From the NCBI GenBank assembly GCA_017962145.1, contig JAGCVX010000025.1, positions 1 to 58,050 of the forward strand: a stretch of DNA of 58,050 nucleotides, in the 5' to 3' direction. Both the position numbers and the translations under genes were made by a program. Below the pieces are notes generated by a model, which did not search any database, was not told the origin of the DNA, and worked only from the letters and a program-made list of their open reading frames with translations. This document shows, piece after piece, positions 8,491 through 16,306 of this stretch (positions within the stretch are counted from its first letter, which is position 1; the number at the start of each line of letters is the position of its first letter). This stretch comes from Clostridiales bacterium (lineage in GTDB: Bacteria; Bacillota; Clostridia; Saccharofermentanales; Saccharofermentanaceae).

Positions 8491-8516
8491 CGTGAAATGC
8501 ACTTTCGTTCTTACTC

Positions 8517-10856
8517 TCAGATCTCGCCTCTCTCGATGCCGTAAGAATTACAGATCTCCTGGAATTCCGGACAACCCGCAAACGCCTTCATGACATCCAC
8601 GCGATCCGTACCACCATTCAAAAGTCCCAGCCAATACGCGAATCCTTCCGCTTCCGGCTCACGACCCATGAACGTTGTATAAAGACGCGTCAGATACTCT
8701 TCGTTTGTTGTCTTAAGGCCAACGAACTCCGGCAGCGTAAAGAACAGGCTCGCAGCCTGGTAGCCCGTAGCATCGAGGTTCGTCAGCGCCAGCGCCCAGT
8801 ACTCCAATCCCTCTGCTTCCGGATCACGTCCGAGGCAGCATGTGTAAAGACGAGTCGCGAACTTCACTGCGTTCTTCGACGGCACCGTCGCCTTGTGATA
8901 CTTCGCGCCGGACTTGACTCCATACATCGCGCAGACATTGCACCACTCGACAGACTCGATGAACTCTTCAACGAGAACCGCACGTTCCGTGCCGCTAGCC
9001 AGGCGTCCCATCCAGTACGCTTTTCCATCCGGCTCAGAGTCACGATCGAAGTAAGTCTTGTAGAGAACCTCAACGAACTCATCGTCTGTCAGATTACGTC
9101 CCAGGAACTCCGGTGCACCGAGCATAAAGAAGCGGGCGCAGTCTGCTCCGGTAAATCCTTTGTTCACAACCTGGTCTACCCAGAATGCCTTACCTTCCGC
9201 CTCAGAAGCACGGCCTAAAGCGACCACATAAAGACGCTCAACGAAATCCTCGAAAGACGGATCCTTAGTCGGTTCCGGTGTCGGAGCAGCTTCAAAGATC
9301 GCCTTGATCTCTACATCCGCTTCACCAACCACAAAGGTCGTGGTCGCACTCTTCGCATCCGCGATCGTCACGCCGCCGCTTACGACCTGCCACTCCTTGA
9401 ACTGATAACCGCTATTCGCAACTGCAGTAAGCGTAACCGACGTGCCCGCGGGCGCAGACGTAACAGAAGCAGAAGCCGTACCATTTCCGTCAGTAGTAAC
9501 CGAGATCGTTCTCGAAGGCAATACAAACACAGCCTTGATCTCCGCATCGCCATGTCCGATCTCAAATGTCGTTGTGGCGCTGTTTACATCCGCGATCTTC
9601 GCGCCGCCGGAAACCACCTGCCACTCCTTAAAAACATAGCCCTCGCCAGCAACAGCAGTAAGCGTTCCCTCCGTGTACTCCGGACCCGAAGTGATCGATG
9701 CCGATGCTGTGCCGTTTCCATCTGTCGTTACCGTAACGGAATAAATCGGAGCCTCGGTAATGAGAACATCGTCCTGATCGCACCAGATCGAAAGAACTGA
9801 TCCTCCGGCACCGATAGAAGCATTGTAGACCATGTAGTTGATCAGTCTAGCTCCAAGATAACTGTAAGAACCCGTTAAAGGTCCGTCACAATTTGCTAAG
9901 ATATCTAATAAAATCGGACTGGAATAGATCTCGATCTCCGTAACCGGATTTCCCTCAACGCGAATGTATTTTATTTTCGGATTACGGTTCATCTTCAATT
10001 CGGTGATGTCATTAACTTCACAATACAGTTCTTCCAAAGCCGGGCATCCCGTCACATCCAGCGAAGTAAGCGCGTTATGATCACAAGAGAGTCTCTTAAG
10101 TTTAGGCATATTTCCCCATGTCAATTTAGCAATGGAACAATAACTGCAGGAGAGTTCGTCCAATTTGACACAATCTGTCAAGTCCAATTCTGCTAACGCA
10201 GTGGAATCGTCACAATCCATATAGGTAAGTGCAGAACAGCCAGACAGGTTCACGCTGGTCAGAGCGGCATCCTTTTTGCATAACAGTATGTCAAGTGAAG
10301 TACATCCGGACAAATTGAGAGTCTCGAGAAAAATGCACTCGTTAGCTCGAACGTGCCCAAGTGACACACAGCCGGTACAATTCAAACTCACAATATTGCT
10401 ATTTTCTATCGCCAATTTCTCAAGTTTGGATAATCCTGACAAATCCGCACTATAAGGTTCTGTGTTGAAATACAATTCCACATATTCGAGATTCACATTT
10501 GCAGTCAAATTCAGATCAGAAATGGGGTTCGACGAACAATAAAGCGCTTGCAGCTCCGTGAAGTATTCGATACCCTTCAATGTTTTAATGCCCAGATCAT
10601 CGAGATCCATATAAAGCCTCGAAGCAATCTCGTCTTCTGTCAGAACGCCCTTCTTATCTTTCGTATCGACCGTGCTCAGCACATAATTTCTGAAAGCCTC
10701 ATCCGGAAAATTCGTCTCATTGATTTCCACATCGCCACAGACCACGTCCGAAGCAGCACTCTCCTCGTCCGCCCGAACCACATCCGTCTTCGCCAAATGC
10801 ACTGTCGCGGTGATTGCGATGATTATGCCCATCAGACCCGCAAAAAAACGTCTCAT
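8517..10856 (-). CDS. Secreted LRR / InlB-B-repeat / DUF4214 protein, paralogue 4
   Basis: This 779-residue protein starts at 10856 (MRRFFAGLMGIIIAITATVHLA), behind GGGAGGTGCATC. The frame is open for 68 more codons upstream, without a ribosome site or signal-like sequence. The layout is signal peptide, acidic loop (DTKDKKGVLTEDE), leucine-rich repeats (about 60-330), two divergent InlB B-repeats, a short TPEPTKD linker and the DUF4214 block (532-779). It lies head to head with the membrane-linked ECF sigma factor at 11100 and shares a 243-bp intergenic region with it, so regulation by that factor is possible but not shown. Confidence 0.87.
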   Translation of the reverse strand: MRRFFAGLMGIIIAITATVHLAKTDVVRADEESAASDVVCGDVEINETNFPDEAFRNYVLSTVDTKDKKGVLTEDEIASRLYMDLDDLGIKTLKGIEYFTELQALYCSSNPISDLNLTANVNLEYVELYFNTEPYSADLSGLSKLEKLAIENSNIVSLNCTGCVSLGHVRANECIFLETLNLSGCTSLDILLCKKDAALTSVNLSGCSALTYMDCDDSTALAELDLTDCVKLDELSCSYCSIAKLTWGNMPKLKRLSCDHNALTSLDVTGCPALEELYCEVNDITELKMNRNPKIKYIRVEGNPVTEIEIYSSPILLDILANCDGPLTGSYSYLGARLINYMVYNASIGAGGSVLSIWCDQDDVLITEAPIYSVTVTTDGNGTASASITSGPEYTEGTLTAVAGEGYVFKEWQVVSGGAKIADVNSATTTFEIGHGDAEIKAVFVLPSRTISVTTDGNGTASASVTSAPAGTSVTLTAVANSGYQFKEWQVVSGGVTIADAKSATTTFVVGEADVEIKAIFEAAPTPEPTKDPSFEDFVERLYVVALGRASEAEGKAFWVDQVVNKGFTGADCARFFMLGAPEFLGRNLTDDEFVEVLYKTYFDRDSEPDGKAYWMGRLASGTERAVLVEEFIESVEWCNVCAMYGVKSGAKYHKATVPSKNAVKFATRLYTCCLGRDPEAEGLEYWALALTNLDATGYQAASLFFTLPEFVGLKTTNEEYLTRLYTTFMGREPEAEGFAYWLGLLNGGTDRVDVMKAFAGCPEFQEICNSYGIERGEI

Positions 10857-10976
10857 GATGCACCTCCCAAACTGCCATTTTATATAACCATTTTCCAACC
10901 CACTACTTGCCCACATTCTACATGATACAAGGGCAGAATAAAAGTAAATTTTTCCCGCCGCTTCAAGGACCTGGCT

Positions 10977-11005
10977 TTGCAGTACAATATATTCGAAAGT
11001 ATACT
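10977..11005 (+). promoter_or_regulatory. Promoter of the ECF-fusion gene
   Basis: TTGCAG (10977-10982) and TATACT (11000-11005) are separated by exactly 17 bp, a good housekeeping promoter. It predicts a leader of about 88 nt containing an A/T tract and a small ACCAG/CTGGT hairpin before the ribosome site GAAGGAGG. Confidence 0.65.
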
Positions 11006-11099
11006 TCTCGAACCCGGAAAAAATTTTTTTCAAAACCAGCCAAGAAATCTGGTCTGTCATGTGTCTAGTAGATAGATGCGGACAGAAGGAGGCAGAAAA

Positions 11100-12554
11100 A
11101 TGACTGAAAAAGAACTCGAAAAGATCTACAACGAAACCTACCGTGCGGTGTACTGGACTGCGTTTTCGCTTCTGAAAAACGAAGACGACGCGCAGGACAT
11201 CGTTCAGGACACCTATGTGGCCCTGATCAACTCCTACGACACGATCCAGGACAAGAGCAAGATCCTGCCCTGGCTGAAGAAGGTCGCGGCCAACCGTTCC
11301 CTGAATCGTCTCACCCGAACGAAGACAGACAATGTAGATGACGAGTTTCTTGAAAACATCGAAACCGTTCCGGAGGATTTCCTCCCCGATTCGATCGTCG
11401 AGTCAGAAGCGACACGCAAAATCATCATGGACATCATCAACAACACATTGTCGGAAGATGTCAGAAGAACACTGATCCTGTTCTACTTTGATGAGATGAG
11501 CACCAAAGAGGTGGCCGAAGCTCTCGGGATCCCGGAAGGAACCGTTTCGTGGCGTCTGAATTTTGCCAAGAAAAAGATTAAGAAGGAGGTCGAGAAGTAT
11601 GAAGAAGAAAACGATACGAAACTGTATGGTATGGTATTGCCGTTCTTGAGCAAATTGTTCGAAAAAGAAGCCGAGATGGTGCCGCTTAAGCCCATGCCGG
11701 CATCACTTCTAAACCTGTCCGCATCGACAAAGGCAGCAGCAGAAACAGCTGCGAAGAATCTGGCTGCGCAAGCAGCAAAGAAAGGAACAGGGTTTATGAT
11801 GAAAAAGACGATTATCGGAATTGTTGCAGGAGTTATTGCAGTAGGTGCCATCGCCGGCACGGTTATCTTTGTAACAAGTAAGAAAGAGGATGCGAAAGAA
11901 AAAACGAAGACGAAAAATACGAAAGTCGAAGAGACAGAAGACCGTAAGGAGAATGCGATCGGTCTGATCGATTTCGATGACAGTGATGTCAGCGATGCTG
12001 GCGAAGACCCGGTAGAAGATTCGCAAGTATATGGCGGATACAGCCCGGTAAGCACCATTTCGACCCTTTACGGTGATTACGGGTTCCACGAAACCTTCGG
12101 CGATTTCTTAGCGGAGCTTTCCCAGAATCCCGAACTCCGGTTTGTTATCATTGACTATGATGATAATCACTACACTTTGGATGACCTCGATACCGTGGTG
12201 ACATCGAGATACGTAAGCATCATCGTGTATCACGACGATGACCGTCTCTTCGAACTTGATGCAGAGAAGGTGGAAAACACGGCTATCAGGGACTGCACGG
12301 TCTTCAACTTCGTTACCAGCAAAGCCACGACGGGCCTGGTGATCGATGGCCATTATATCGATCTGACCACCGCAACCATCGACGACGTGGTAGGTGCGAT
12401 AGGTGACTACTATCCGAGAACGACTTCAGATGTAGACTATAACTATTATCACTTCGACCTTAGTAACTATGACATGAACTGTCTTACTTTCTCGTGCAAC
12501 GATGACAACACCATTTTCTTGTTTAGCATGATGCATTCTGACTTCCTTTACTAA
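11100..12554 (+). CDS. ECF-type sigma factor fused to membrane segment and outside domain
   Basis: The 484-residue protein starts at 11100 (AGAAGGAGG, then ATG). Residues 1-75 hold sigma region 2 (EDDAQDIVQDTYVAL, WLKKVAANRSLNRL). Residues 115-165 hold sigma region 4 (EMSTKEVAEALGIPEGTVSWRL, a helix-turn-helix). After an Ala-rich stretch a single transmembrane helix spans about 236-259 (IIGIVAGVIAVGAIAGTVIF), followed by a charged Lys/Glu segment and a ~200-residue acidic domain predicted to lie outside. Ordinary ECF factors are ~160-200 residues and are held by a separate membrane anti-sigma factor. Here DNA-binding and membrane parts are one chain, and no anti-sigma gene is adjacent. Release by proteolysis, or action while membrane-bound, is inference. 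Confidence 0.85.
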   Translation: MTEKELEKIYNETYRAVYWTAFSLLKNEDDAQDIVQDTYVALINSYDTIQDKSKILPWLKKVAANRSLNRLTRTKTDNVDDEFLENIETVPEDFLPDSIVESEATRKIIMDIINNTLSEDVRRTLILFYFDEMSTKEVAEALGIPEGTVSWRLNFAKKKIKKEVEKYEEENDTKLYGMVLPFLSKLFEKEAEMVPLKPMPASLLNLSASTKAAAETAAKNLAAQAAKKGTGFMMKKTIIGIVAGVIAVGAIAGTVIFVTSKKEDAKEKTKTKNTKVEETEDRKENAIGLIDFDDSDVSDAGEDPVEDSQVYGGYSPVSTISTLYGDYGFHETFGDFLAELSQNPELRFVIIDYDDNHYTLDDLDTVVTSRYVSIIVYHDDDRLFELDAEKVENTAIRDCTVFNFVTSKATTGLVIDGHYIDLTTATIDDVVGAIGDYYPRTTSDVDYNYYHFDLSNYDMNCLTFSCNDDNTIFLFSMMHSDFLY

Positions 12555-12615
12555 GGCAAGTCCGCTTCCCAACCATAAAGCGCAGTAAAACCTAAATATC
12601 TTCTTATAAACTGTC

Positions 12616-12644
12616 AAGCGTCGCCTGTTTAGGCGGCGCTTTTC
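12616..12644 (+). terminator. Terminator after the ECF-fusion gene
   Basis: AAGCGTCGCCT (12616-12626) pairs with AGGCGGCGCTT (12631-12641) with one G-T pair around a 4-nt loop, followed by TTTT. Confidence 0.8.
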
Positions 12645-12709
12645 CTGCTACCATAAAAATGTATTATTAGCTGACGGGGGGAAGAGTTGAAAGGGTGGTA
12701 TGAATATTT

Positions 12710-13261
12710 ATGGTACGAGAAAACGAAAACGAAGTATTTAAGATCAGGCACGAGAGCCGCGCGCTGTATATAGCCATCACAGCGGCGATGATTTTTTGGC
12801 TGATAGGCCTGTTCTGTATACCCTTCGCGGAAAGGGGCACCTTACTTTCATGGAATCTGTGGGTCAGTATAGCTTCTACGGTAGTGCTGTTAGTATGCGC
12901 ACTCCTGTTTTTCATCTATAAGGCAGCAGGTGTGAAAGTTCGGCTCGGCGAAGAGAATGTAACCATCCGTTCCATCTTCAGCAAAAGAACCATCTCCTAC
13001 CGGGATATCACCAGCGTCCATGTGGATCGCTACATGAGCATCCGCCGGCGCAGACGCGCTGAAAAGTTCAGGATGCGTCTTCACATCTACGGCATTTCGG
13101 GAAAACCCGTGGTGCTGACAGACAATGCCACCGGCTCCCATGGCGTTATGGGATTACTCGGCATAATCGATGAACTTCCCGATCAGGACGTACCGCTCTA
13201 CGGCGTATACCTGCACCTGAAAGACATCGTCGACGCCAGACGCCAGGCAGATCCTGCCTAA
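12710..13261 (+). CDS. Membrane protein with PH-like domain
   Basis: The 183-residue protein has two predicted membrane helices (about 20-38 and 48-70, ending LLVCALLFFIYKA). A cytosolic C-terminal half follows, with beta-rich VKVRLGEENVTIRSIFSKRTISYRDITSVHV, the usual look of bacterial PH (YdbS/YdbT-like) domains. A G-rich stretch (AGGGTGG) lies about 15 nt before the ATG. It stands alone between terminator 12616-12644 and the MerR promoter. The role is unknown; the PH call rests on pattern only. Confidence 0.65.
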   Translation: MVRENENEVFKIRHESRALYIAITAAMIFWLIGLFCIPFAERGTLLSWNLWVSIASTVVLLVCALLFFIYKAAGVKVRLGEENVTIRSIFSKRTISYRDITSVHVDRYMSIRRRRRAEKFRMRLHIYGISGKPVVLTDNATGSHGVMGLLGIIDELPDQDVPLYGVYLHLKDIVDARRQADPA

Positions 13262-13323
13262 AATCAAGAATTCTTCGCGGAAAAAGTTCCTAAAAAATAA
13301 CTCAGATAATTTTCAAAATGCAC

Positions 13324-13354
13324 TTGACTCTCACGTTACGTCATAGTTTATCCT
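13324..13354 (+). promoter_or_regulatory. MerR-type promoter-operator
   Basis: TTGACT (13324-13329) and TATCCT (13349-13354) are 19 bp apart, the over-long spacer typical of MerR-activated promoters. An imperfect 21-bp palindrome (13327-13347, centre T13337) with core ACGTTACGT fills the spacer, as in TipA/Mta-type operators. It precedes the merR-like gene at 13381, so self-regulation is the straightforward reading. Confidence 0.85.
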
Positions 13355-13380
13355 ATAACCAACGAGGGAGGAAAACGACC

Positions 13381-14106
13381 ATGATGACAGTACAGAAAGT
13401 AAGCCAGCTCGCAGGCGTGAGTATACGCACCCTGCAGTATTACGACACCATCGGACTCCTGCATCCGGCAGGATATTCCGAAGCAGGTTACAGGCTGTAT
13501 GACGATACAGACCTCAAACGCCTGCAGCAGATCCTTCTGTTCCGTGAACTGGAGTTTCCTCTAAAAGAGATCAGAAGAATCATGGAAAACCCGTCCTATG
13601 ACCAGGAAAAAGCACTGGCGCAGCAGATCGAACTGCTGACGCTTCGAAAGCAGCACCTGGATGATCTTTTAGATCTCGCTCGGAAGTTACAGAAAAAAGG
13701 AGAAAACACTATGGACTTTACCGCTTTTGATACAAGCAAAATCGACGAATACACCGAGAAGGCAAAAGCCTCCTGGGGTGATACCGCCGAATTCAAAGAG
13801 TACGAGAAAAAGCACGGCAAGCGTTCTTCCGCCGACACGAAAAAAGCCGCGGAGGGCCTGATGGCGATCATCGCCGACTTCGCACCGCTTCGCGAAAAGG
13901 ACCCGTCCGACGCAGCCGTCCAGGCGCAGGTCAAAAAGCTCCAGGACTTCATCTCGGAGAACTACTACTCCTGCACCAAGGAGACCCTCTCCGGCCTCGG
14001 CCGGATGTACGCAGCCGGCGGTGACTTCACCAAGAACATCGACGCCGCCGCAGGACCCGGCACCGAATCGTTCATCAACGAAGCCATCCAGGTTTACACG
14101 AAGTAA
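13381..14106 (+). CDS. MerR family regulator with TipAS-like effector domain
   Basis: In this 241-residue protein, residues 1-70 are a MerR winged helix (VSQLAGVSIRTLQYYDTIGLL, then YRLYDDTDLKRLQQILLFREL). A dimerisation coiled coil follows to about 110, then a C-terminal domain of the TipAS kind (YTEKAKASWGDTAEFKEYEK and an all-helical tail). TipAS domains bind thiopeptides and other multi-ring drugs, so this is probably a drug-responsive activator. The start is the ATG pair at 13381 behind GAGGGAGG. No efflux gene lies immediately downstream; the gene ends in its own terminator. Confidence 0.9.
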   Translation: MMTVQKVSQLAGVSIRTLQYYDTIGLLHPAGYSEAGYRLYDDTDLKRLQQILLFRELEFPLKEIRRIMENPSYDQEKALAQQIELLTLRKQHLDDLLDLARKLQKKGENTMDFTAFDTSKIDEYTEKAKASWGDTAEFKEYEKKHGKRSSADTKKAAEGLMAIIADFAPLREKDPSDAAVQAQVKKLQDFISENYYSCTKETLSGLGRMYAAGGDFTKNIDAAAGPGTESFINEAIQVYTK

Positions 14107-14129
14107 GGCTTGTAAAACATTAAAAGAAC

Positions 14130-14165
14130 AAAGAACCGGAGCAAATGCTCTGGTTCTTTTTTGTT
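14130..14165 (+). terminator. Terminator after merR-like gene
   Basis: AAGAACCGGAGC (14131-14142) pairs with GCTCTGGTTCTT (14147-14158) around AAAT, followed by a T-run. Confidence 0.9.
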
Positions 14166-14250
14166 GCAAAATACAACTCAAATGTATATTTCTAAAGAAA
14201 GAAATGAGGGAATATGCTGCATAATCGTTTTCTTTTTAGTCATAACATGA

Positions 14251-14319
14251 AAAAACTATATTCACACTCCTCCCTTAACATGGTAAGTGGAAGTTGAATT
14301 GGGCATTGATCAAGGGGTG
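14251..14319 (+). repeat. 69-bp leader repeat, copy 1
   Basis: This is identical at 65 of 69 positions to 14996-15064. It starts AAAAACTATATTCACACTCC and ends at the ribosome site (AAGGGGTG). It contains CTTAACATGGTAAG, with CTTA/TAAG ends. It lies directly before the twin-Tudor-like gene. The similarity stops at the coding region, so this is a duplicated promoter, operator or 5' leader and not a duplicated gene. Confidence 0.8.
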
Positions 14320-14324
14320 TGAAT

Positions 14325-14942
14325 ATGGGTACGGGCAAGATATCAGGGTTCCCCTGGCATATCGAAAAGGCGAAAAAAGAGCATAAGAGGCCTTGCTTGT
14401 TCTTCCGTGATGAAGATCATTGGTGTGAACGGAAAGACAAGCAATGCTATAGATCTGTGCGTTGTGAATTCTATCAACCATTACATCCAGAACAGAAAGT
14501 GAAAGCAAAAGAGACTCCAAAGCAAAGAGCTGTCAACAAAGCTGATAGCATTGTTGTTGGGTCTGTTGTTCGTCATCATGAGTATGGCAAAGGTGTTGTC
14601 CAGTCAGTCACGGACAGAACAGTTACGGTGCGCTTTGAAAAAGCCGGATTGCAGACGGTTTGGACAGATACTTGTTGTCCATATAAAGTAGAAACGTATA
14701 AGCAAAATCCTCCTCCTCCGCCAAAGCCTGAACAAAAAGAAGAAAAGCAGATTAGATTGAACAAAGTTGGTATCTACTTTGTAGGTTGTCATGTTGTTCA
14801 CAAAAGATTTGGCGCTGGAATCGTAAGAGAATGCTTCGAGGATGGAATCTCGGTTGAATTCGAAGATTTTGGAACAAAGACACTAATTCTTGATCAGTGC
14901 AAACAGAATAATCTCCTTACATTAGTACGATTTAAACCTTAG
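14325..14942 (+). CDS. Cys-containing protein with two Tudor/SH3-like domains
   Basis: The product is 205 residues from the ATG at 14325; a GTG two codons earlier is possible. AAGGGGTG is the ribosome site. The N-terminus has a Cys cluster (CERKDKQCYRSVRC), possibly metal-binding. Two similar modules follow: GSVVRHHEYGKGVVQSV with VTVRFEKAGLQTV, and GCHVVHKRFGAGIVRECF with ISVEFEDFGTKTL, separated by a proline-lysine linker. The modules resemble the Tudor/SH3-like C-terminal domain of PcrA/UvrD helicases, which contacts RNA polymerase. A role in binding nucleic acid or polymerase is inference. The gene is more A+T-rich than its neighbours, compatible with recent arrival. Confidence 0.7.
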   Translation: MGTGKISGFPWHIEKAKKEHKRPCLFFRDEDHWCERKDKQCYRSVRCEFYQPLHPEQKVKAKETPKQRAVNKADSIVVGSVVRHHEYGKGVVQSVTDRTVTVRFEKAGLQTVWTDTCCPYKVETYKQNPPPPPKPEQKEEKQIRLNKVGIYFVGCHVVHKRFGAGIVRECFEDGISVEFEDFGTKTLILDQCKQNNLLTLVRFKP

Positions 14943-14995
14943 TGGTCGATAGAGTCCAAATAGTGGGACTTGTTTTCTATTTAGACACACCGAGC

Positions 14996-15064
14996 AAAAA
15001 CTATATTCACACTCCTTCCTTAACATGATAAGTGGAAGTTGGATTGGGCAATGATCAAGGGGTG
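14996..15064 (+). repeat. 69-bp leader repeat, copy 2
   Basis: This is the second copy of 14251-14319, with four substitutions and no gap. It ends at AAGGGGTG, directly before the ATG at 15070 of an unrelated small Cys-rich gene. Confidence 0.8.
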
Positions 15065-15069
15065 ATTTT

Positions 15070-15345
15070 ATGGGTAGATGTGTTATTTGTGGGACCCAGG
15101 GAATTCTATTAAAACTGGATAATCAAGGCAGATGTGAAAATTGTGCACAGCAGGTTCTCAGAAAAGATCAAGAGGAAGAGGAGAGCTTCAACTACTTTTA
15201 CGCTGGACTCTTACGTGTCGTGAAAGAAATTCAAGGCCCGGTTGAAATCGATAAAGAACTTACTAAAGCGCAGGAGAGTATTCCGCAATTCCAAGAGAAG
15301 ATAGATAAGTGCAATTCTTTGTTAAACGACGTCTACAACGATTGA
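15070..15345 (+). CDS. Small CxxC-CxxC protein with coiled coil
   Basis: This 91-residue protein has an N-terminal treble-clef-like zinc pattern (C4, C7, C22 and C25: RCVICG, then RCENC), followed by a charged helical region (KDQEEEESFNYFY) to the end. It shares its leader repeat with the preceding gene, so the two may be co-regulated. It ends 6 bp from the convergent gene at 15352. I do not recognise a named family. Confidence 0.65.
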   Translation: MGRCVICGTQGILLKLDNQGRCENCAQQVLRKDQEEEESFNYFYAGLLRVVKEIQGPVEIDKELTKAQESIPQFQEKIDKCNSLLNDVYND

Positions 15346-15351
15346 ACCCTC

Positions 15352-16167
15352 TCACAACAACCTCTTATACACATCGAGTGTACTCTCGATCTGATAGGTA
15401 AGAAGCCAGGCAGCGTTGTTGTAGCGGGGTTCGGACTTGATCACTTTGAGAAGTTTGGGGAAGTATTCTTCTGTCTCCTTGATCATGCGGAAGATACGGT
15501 CGCGGCTTAAGCCCCAGGACATGGTCGTGATGTTATTGCATCTGTCCAGGCATTTGATCAGGGCGGCCTTTGGATTTTTCGCGATGGCTGCGTAGTAAGA
15601 TTTCAGGACAGCATCACGATTCTCGGGAGTAGTTTTCTCATGTGTGAGAAGACGGACGAGTTCGCGTGTGTCATCATCGACCGGAAGATCAGCAGGTGTC
15701 ACACCGCAGTCCTCGACCACATCGTGGAGGAGGCAGGCTGCGATCACATCGTCTTCCTTTATATCCAGTGCCAGTGCGTGACAGGCAAGATTGAGCGGGT
15801 GATAGATATAGGGAACATCCGACTTTTTGCGCTTCTGATCCTTGTGCGCCTTCACTGCAAAATCCAGTGCCCAGGAAGTCTGGGTAAGACCGAGAGCCTT
15901 GGCCGTGGTCTTGACGTAGGTCTTCATGTGCTCCCAGTTATAGATGGCATCTTTCGTCTTGAAAACACCCTGCTTATCTTCGACCAGAACAGAGACCGAG
16001 ACATCGAAAACTTCCGCAAGGCGGATCAGCTTTTCGGTATCCGGCTTATACTCATCTCTCTCCCAGGAAGAAACCGCCTGGAAAGATACACCGATCTTCT
16101 CTGCGACCTGTTCCTGTGTGAGCTTTCTTTCTTCACGAAAACGTCTGATATTGCTTCCGATACTCAT
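15352..16167 (-). CDS. XRE regulator fused to SpoT/Mesh1-like HD hydrolase domain
   Basis: The product is 271 residues. Residues 5-62 are an XRE helix-turn-helix (LTQEQVAEKIGVSFQAVSSWE). Residues 100-270 resemble the (p)ppGpp hydrolase domain of RelA/SpoT and Mesh1: AHKDQKRKKSDVPYIYHP (H123), LLHDVVED (H148, D149, E152, D153) and CLDRCNN (D208, N212). All metal and catalytic positions known in the family appear present, so alarmone or nucleotide hydrolysis is plausible. The XRE fusion suggests a regulator that reads or degrades a nucleotide signal. AAGGAGAG precedes the ATG. Palindromes overlapping its promoter (16227-16278) suggest self-repression. The HD domain could instead act on another nucleotide. 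Confidence 0.82.
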   Translation of the reverse strand: MSIGSNIRRFREERKLTQEQVAEKIGVSFQAVSSWERDEYKPDTEKLIRLAEVFDVSVSVLVEDKQGVFKTKDAIYNWEHMKTYVKTTAKALGLTQTSWALDFAVKAHKDQKRKKSDVPYIYHPLNLACHALALDIKEDDVIAACLLHDVVEDCGVTPADLPVDDDTRELVRLLTHEKTTPENRDAVLKSYYAAIAKNPKAALIKCLDRCNNITTMSWGLSRDRIFRMIKETEEYFPKLLKVIKSEPRYNNAAWLLTYQIESTLDVYKRLL

Positions 16168-16226
16168 TTATCTCTCCTTCAGAAATCTTCTTGATCTGAT
16201 TACAGAATAGAGGATCTCCCACTACT

Positions 16227-16278
16227 ATTGTAGCGAGCGGAAATTGAAGTTTCAAGAAAGAATTCAAGTTAAACTTGA
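16227..16278 (-). promoter_or_regulatory. Promoter and twin palindromes of XRE-HD gene
   Basis: The minus strand carries TTGAAA (16250-16255) and TACAAT (16227-16232), 17 bp apart. TTGAAGTTTCAAG (16244-16256) overlaps the -35. A related 15-bp palindrome, TCAAGTTAAACTTGA (16264-16278), lies just upstream. The pair is a likely operator for the XRE domain of the gene that follows. Confidence 0.65.
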
Positions 16279-16283
16279 GTCGG

Positions 16284-16306
16284 AAAAACAGCGCAAACTC
16301 AGCGCT
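16284..16306 (-). terminator. Short terminator at the end of rpiA
   Basis: On the minus strand AGCGC, TGAGTTT and GCGCT form a 5-bp hairpin followed by GTTTTT. The rpiA stop codon lies in the loop. The stem is short, so efficiency is uncertain. Confidence 0.5.

Noticed and set aside
11030..11080. ECF-type autoregulatory promoter (AAAACC, 16 bp, TGTC) before the sigma-fusion gene
   Set aside because: The match is weak and the same combination was not found before the LRR genes. A good housekeeping promoter is present at 10977-11005.
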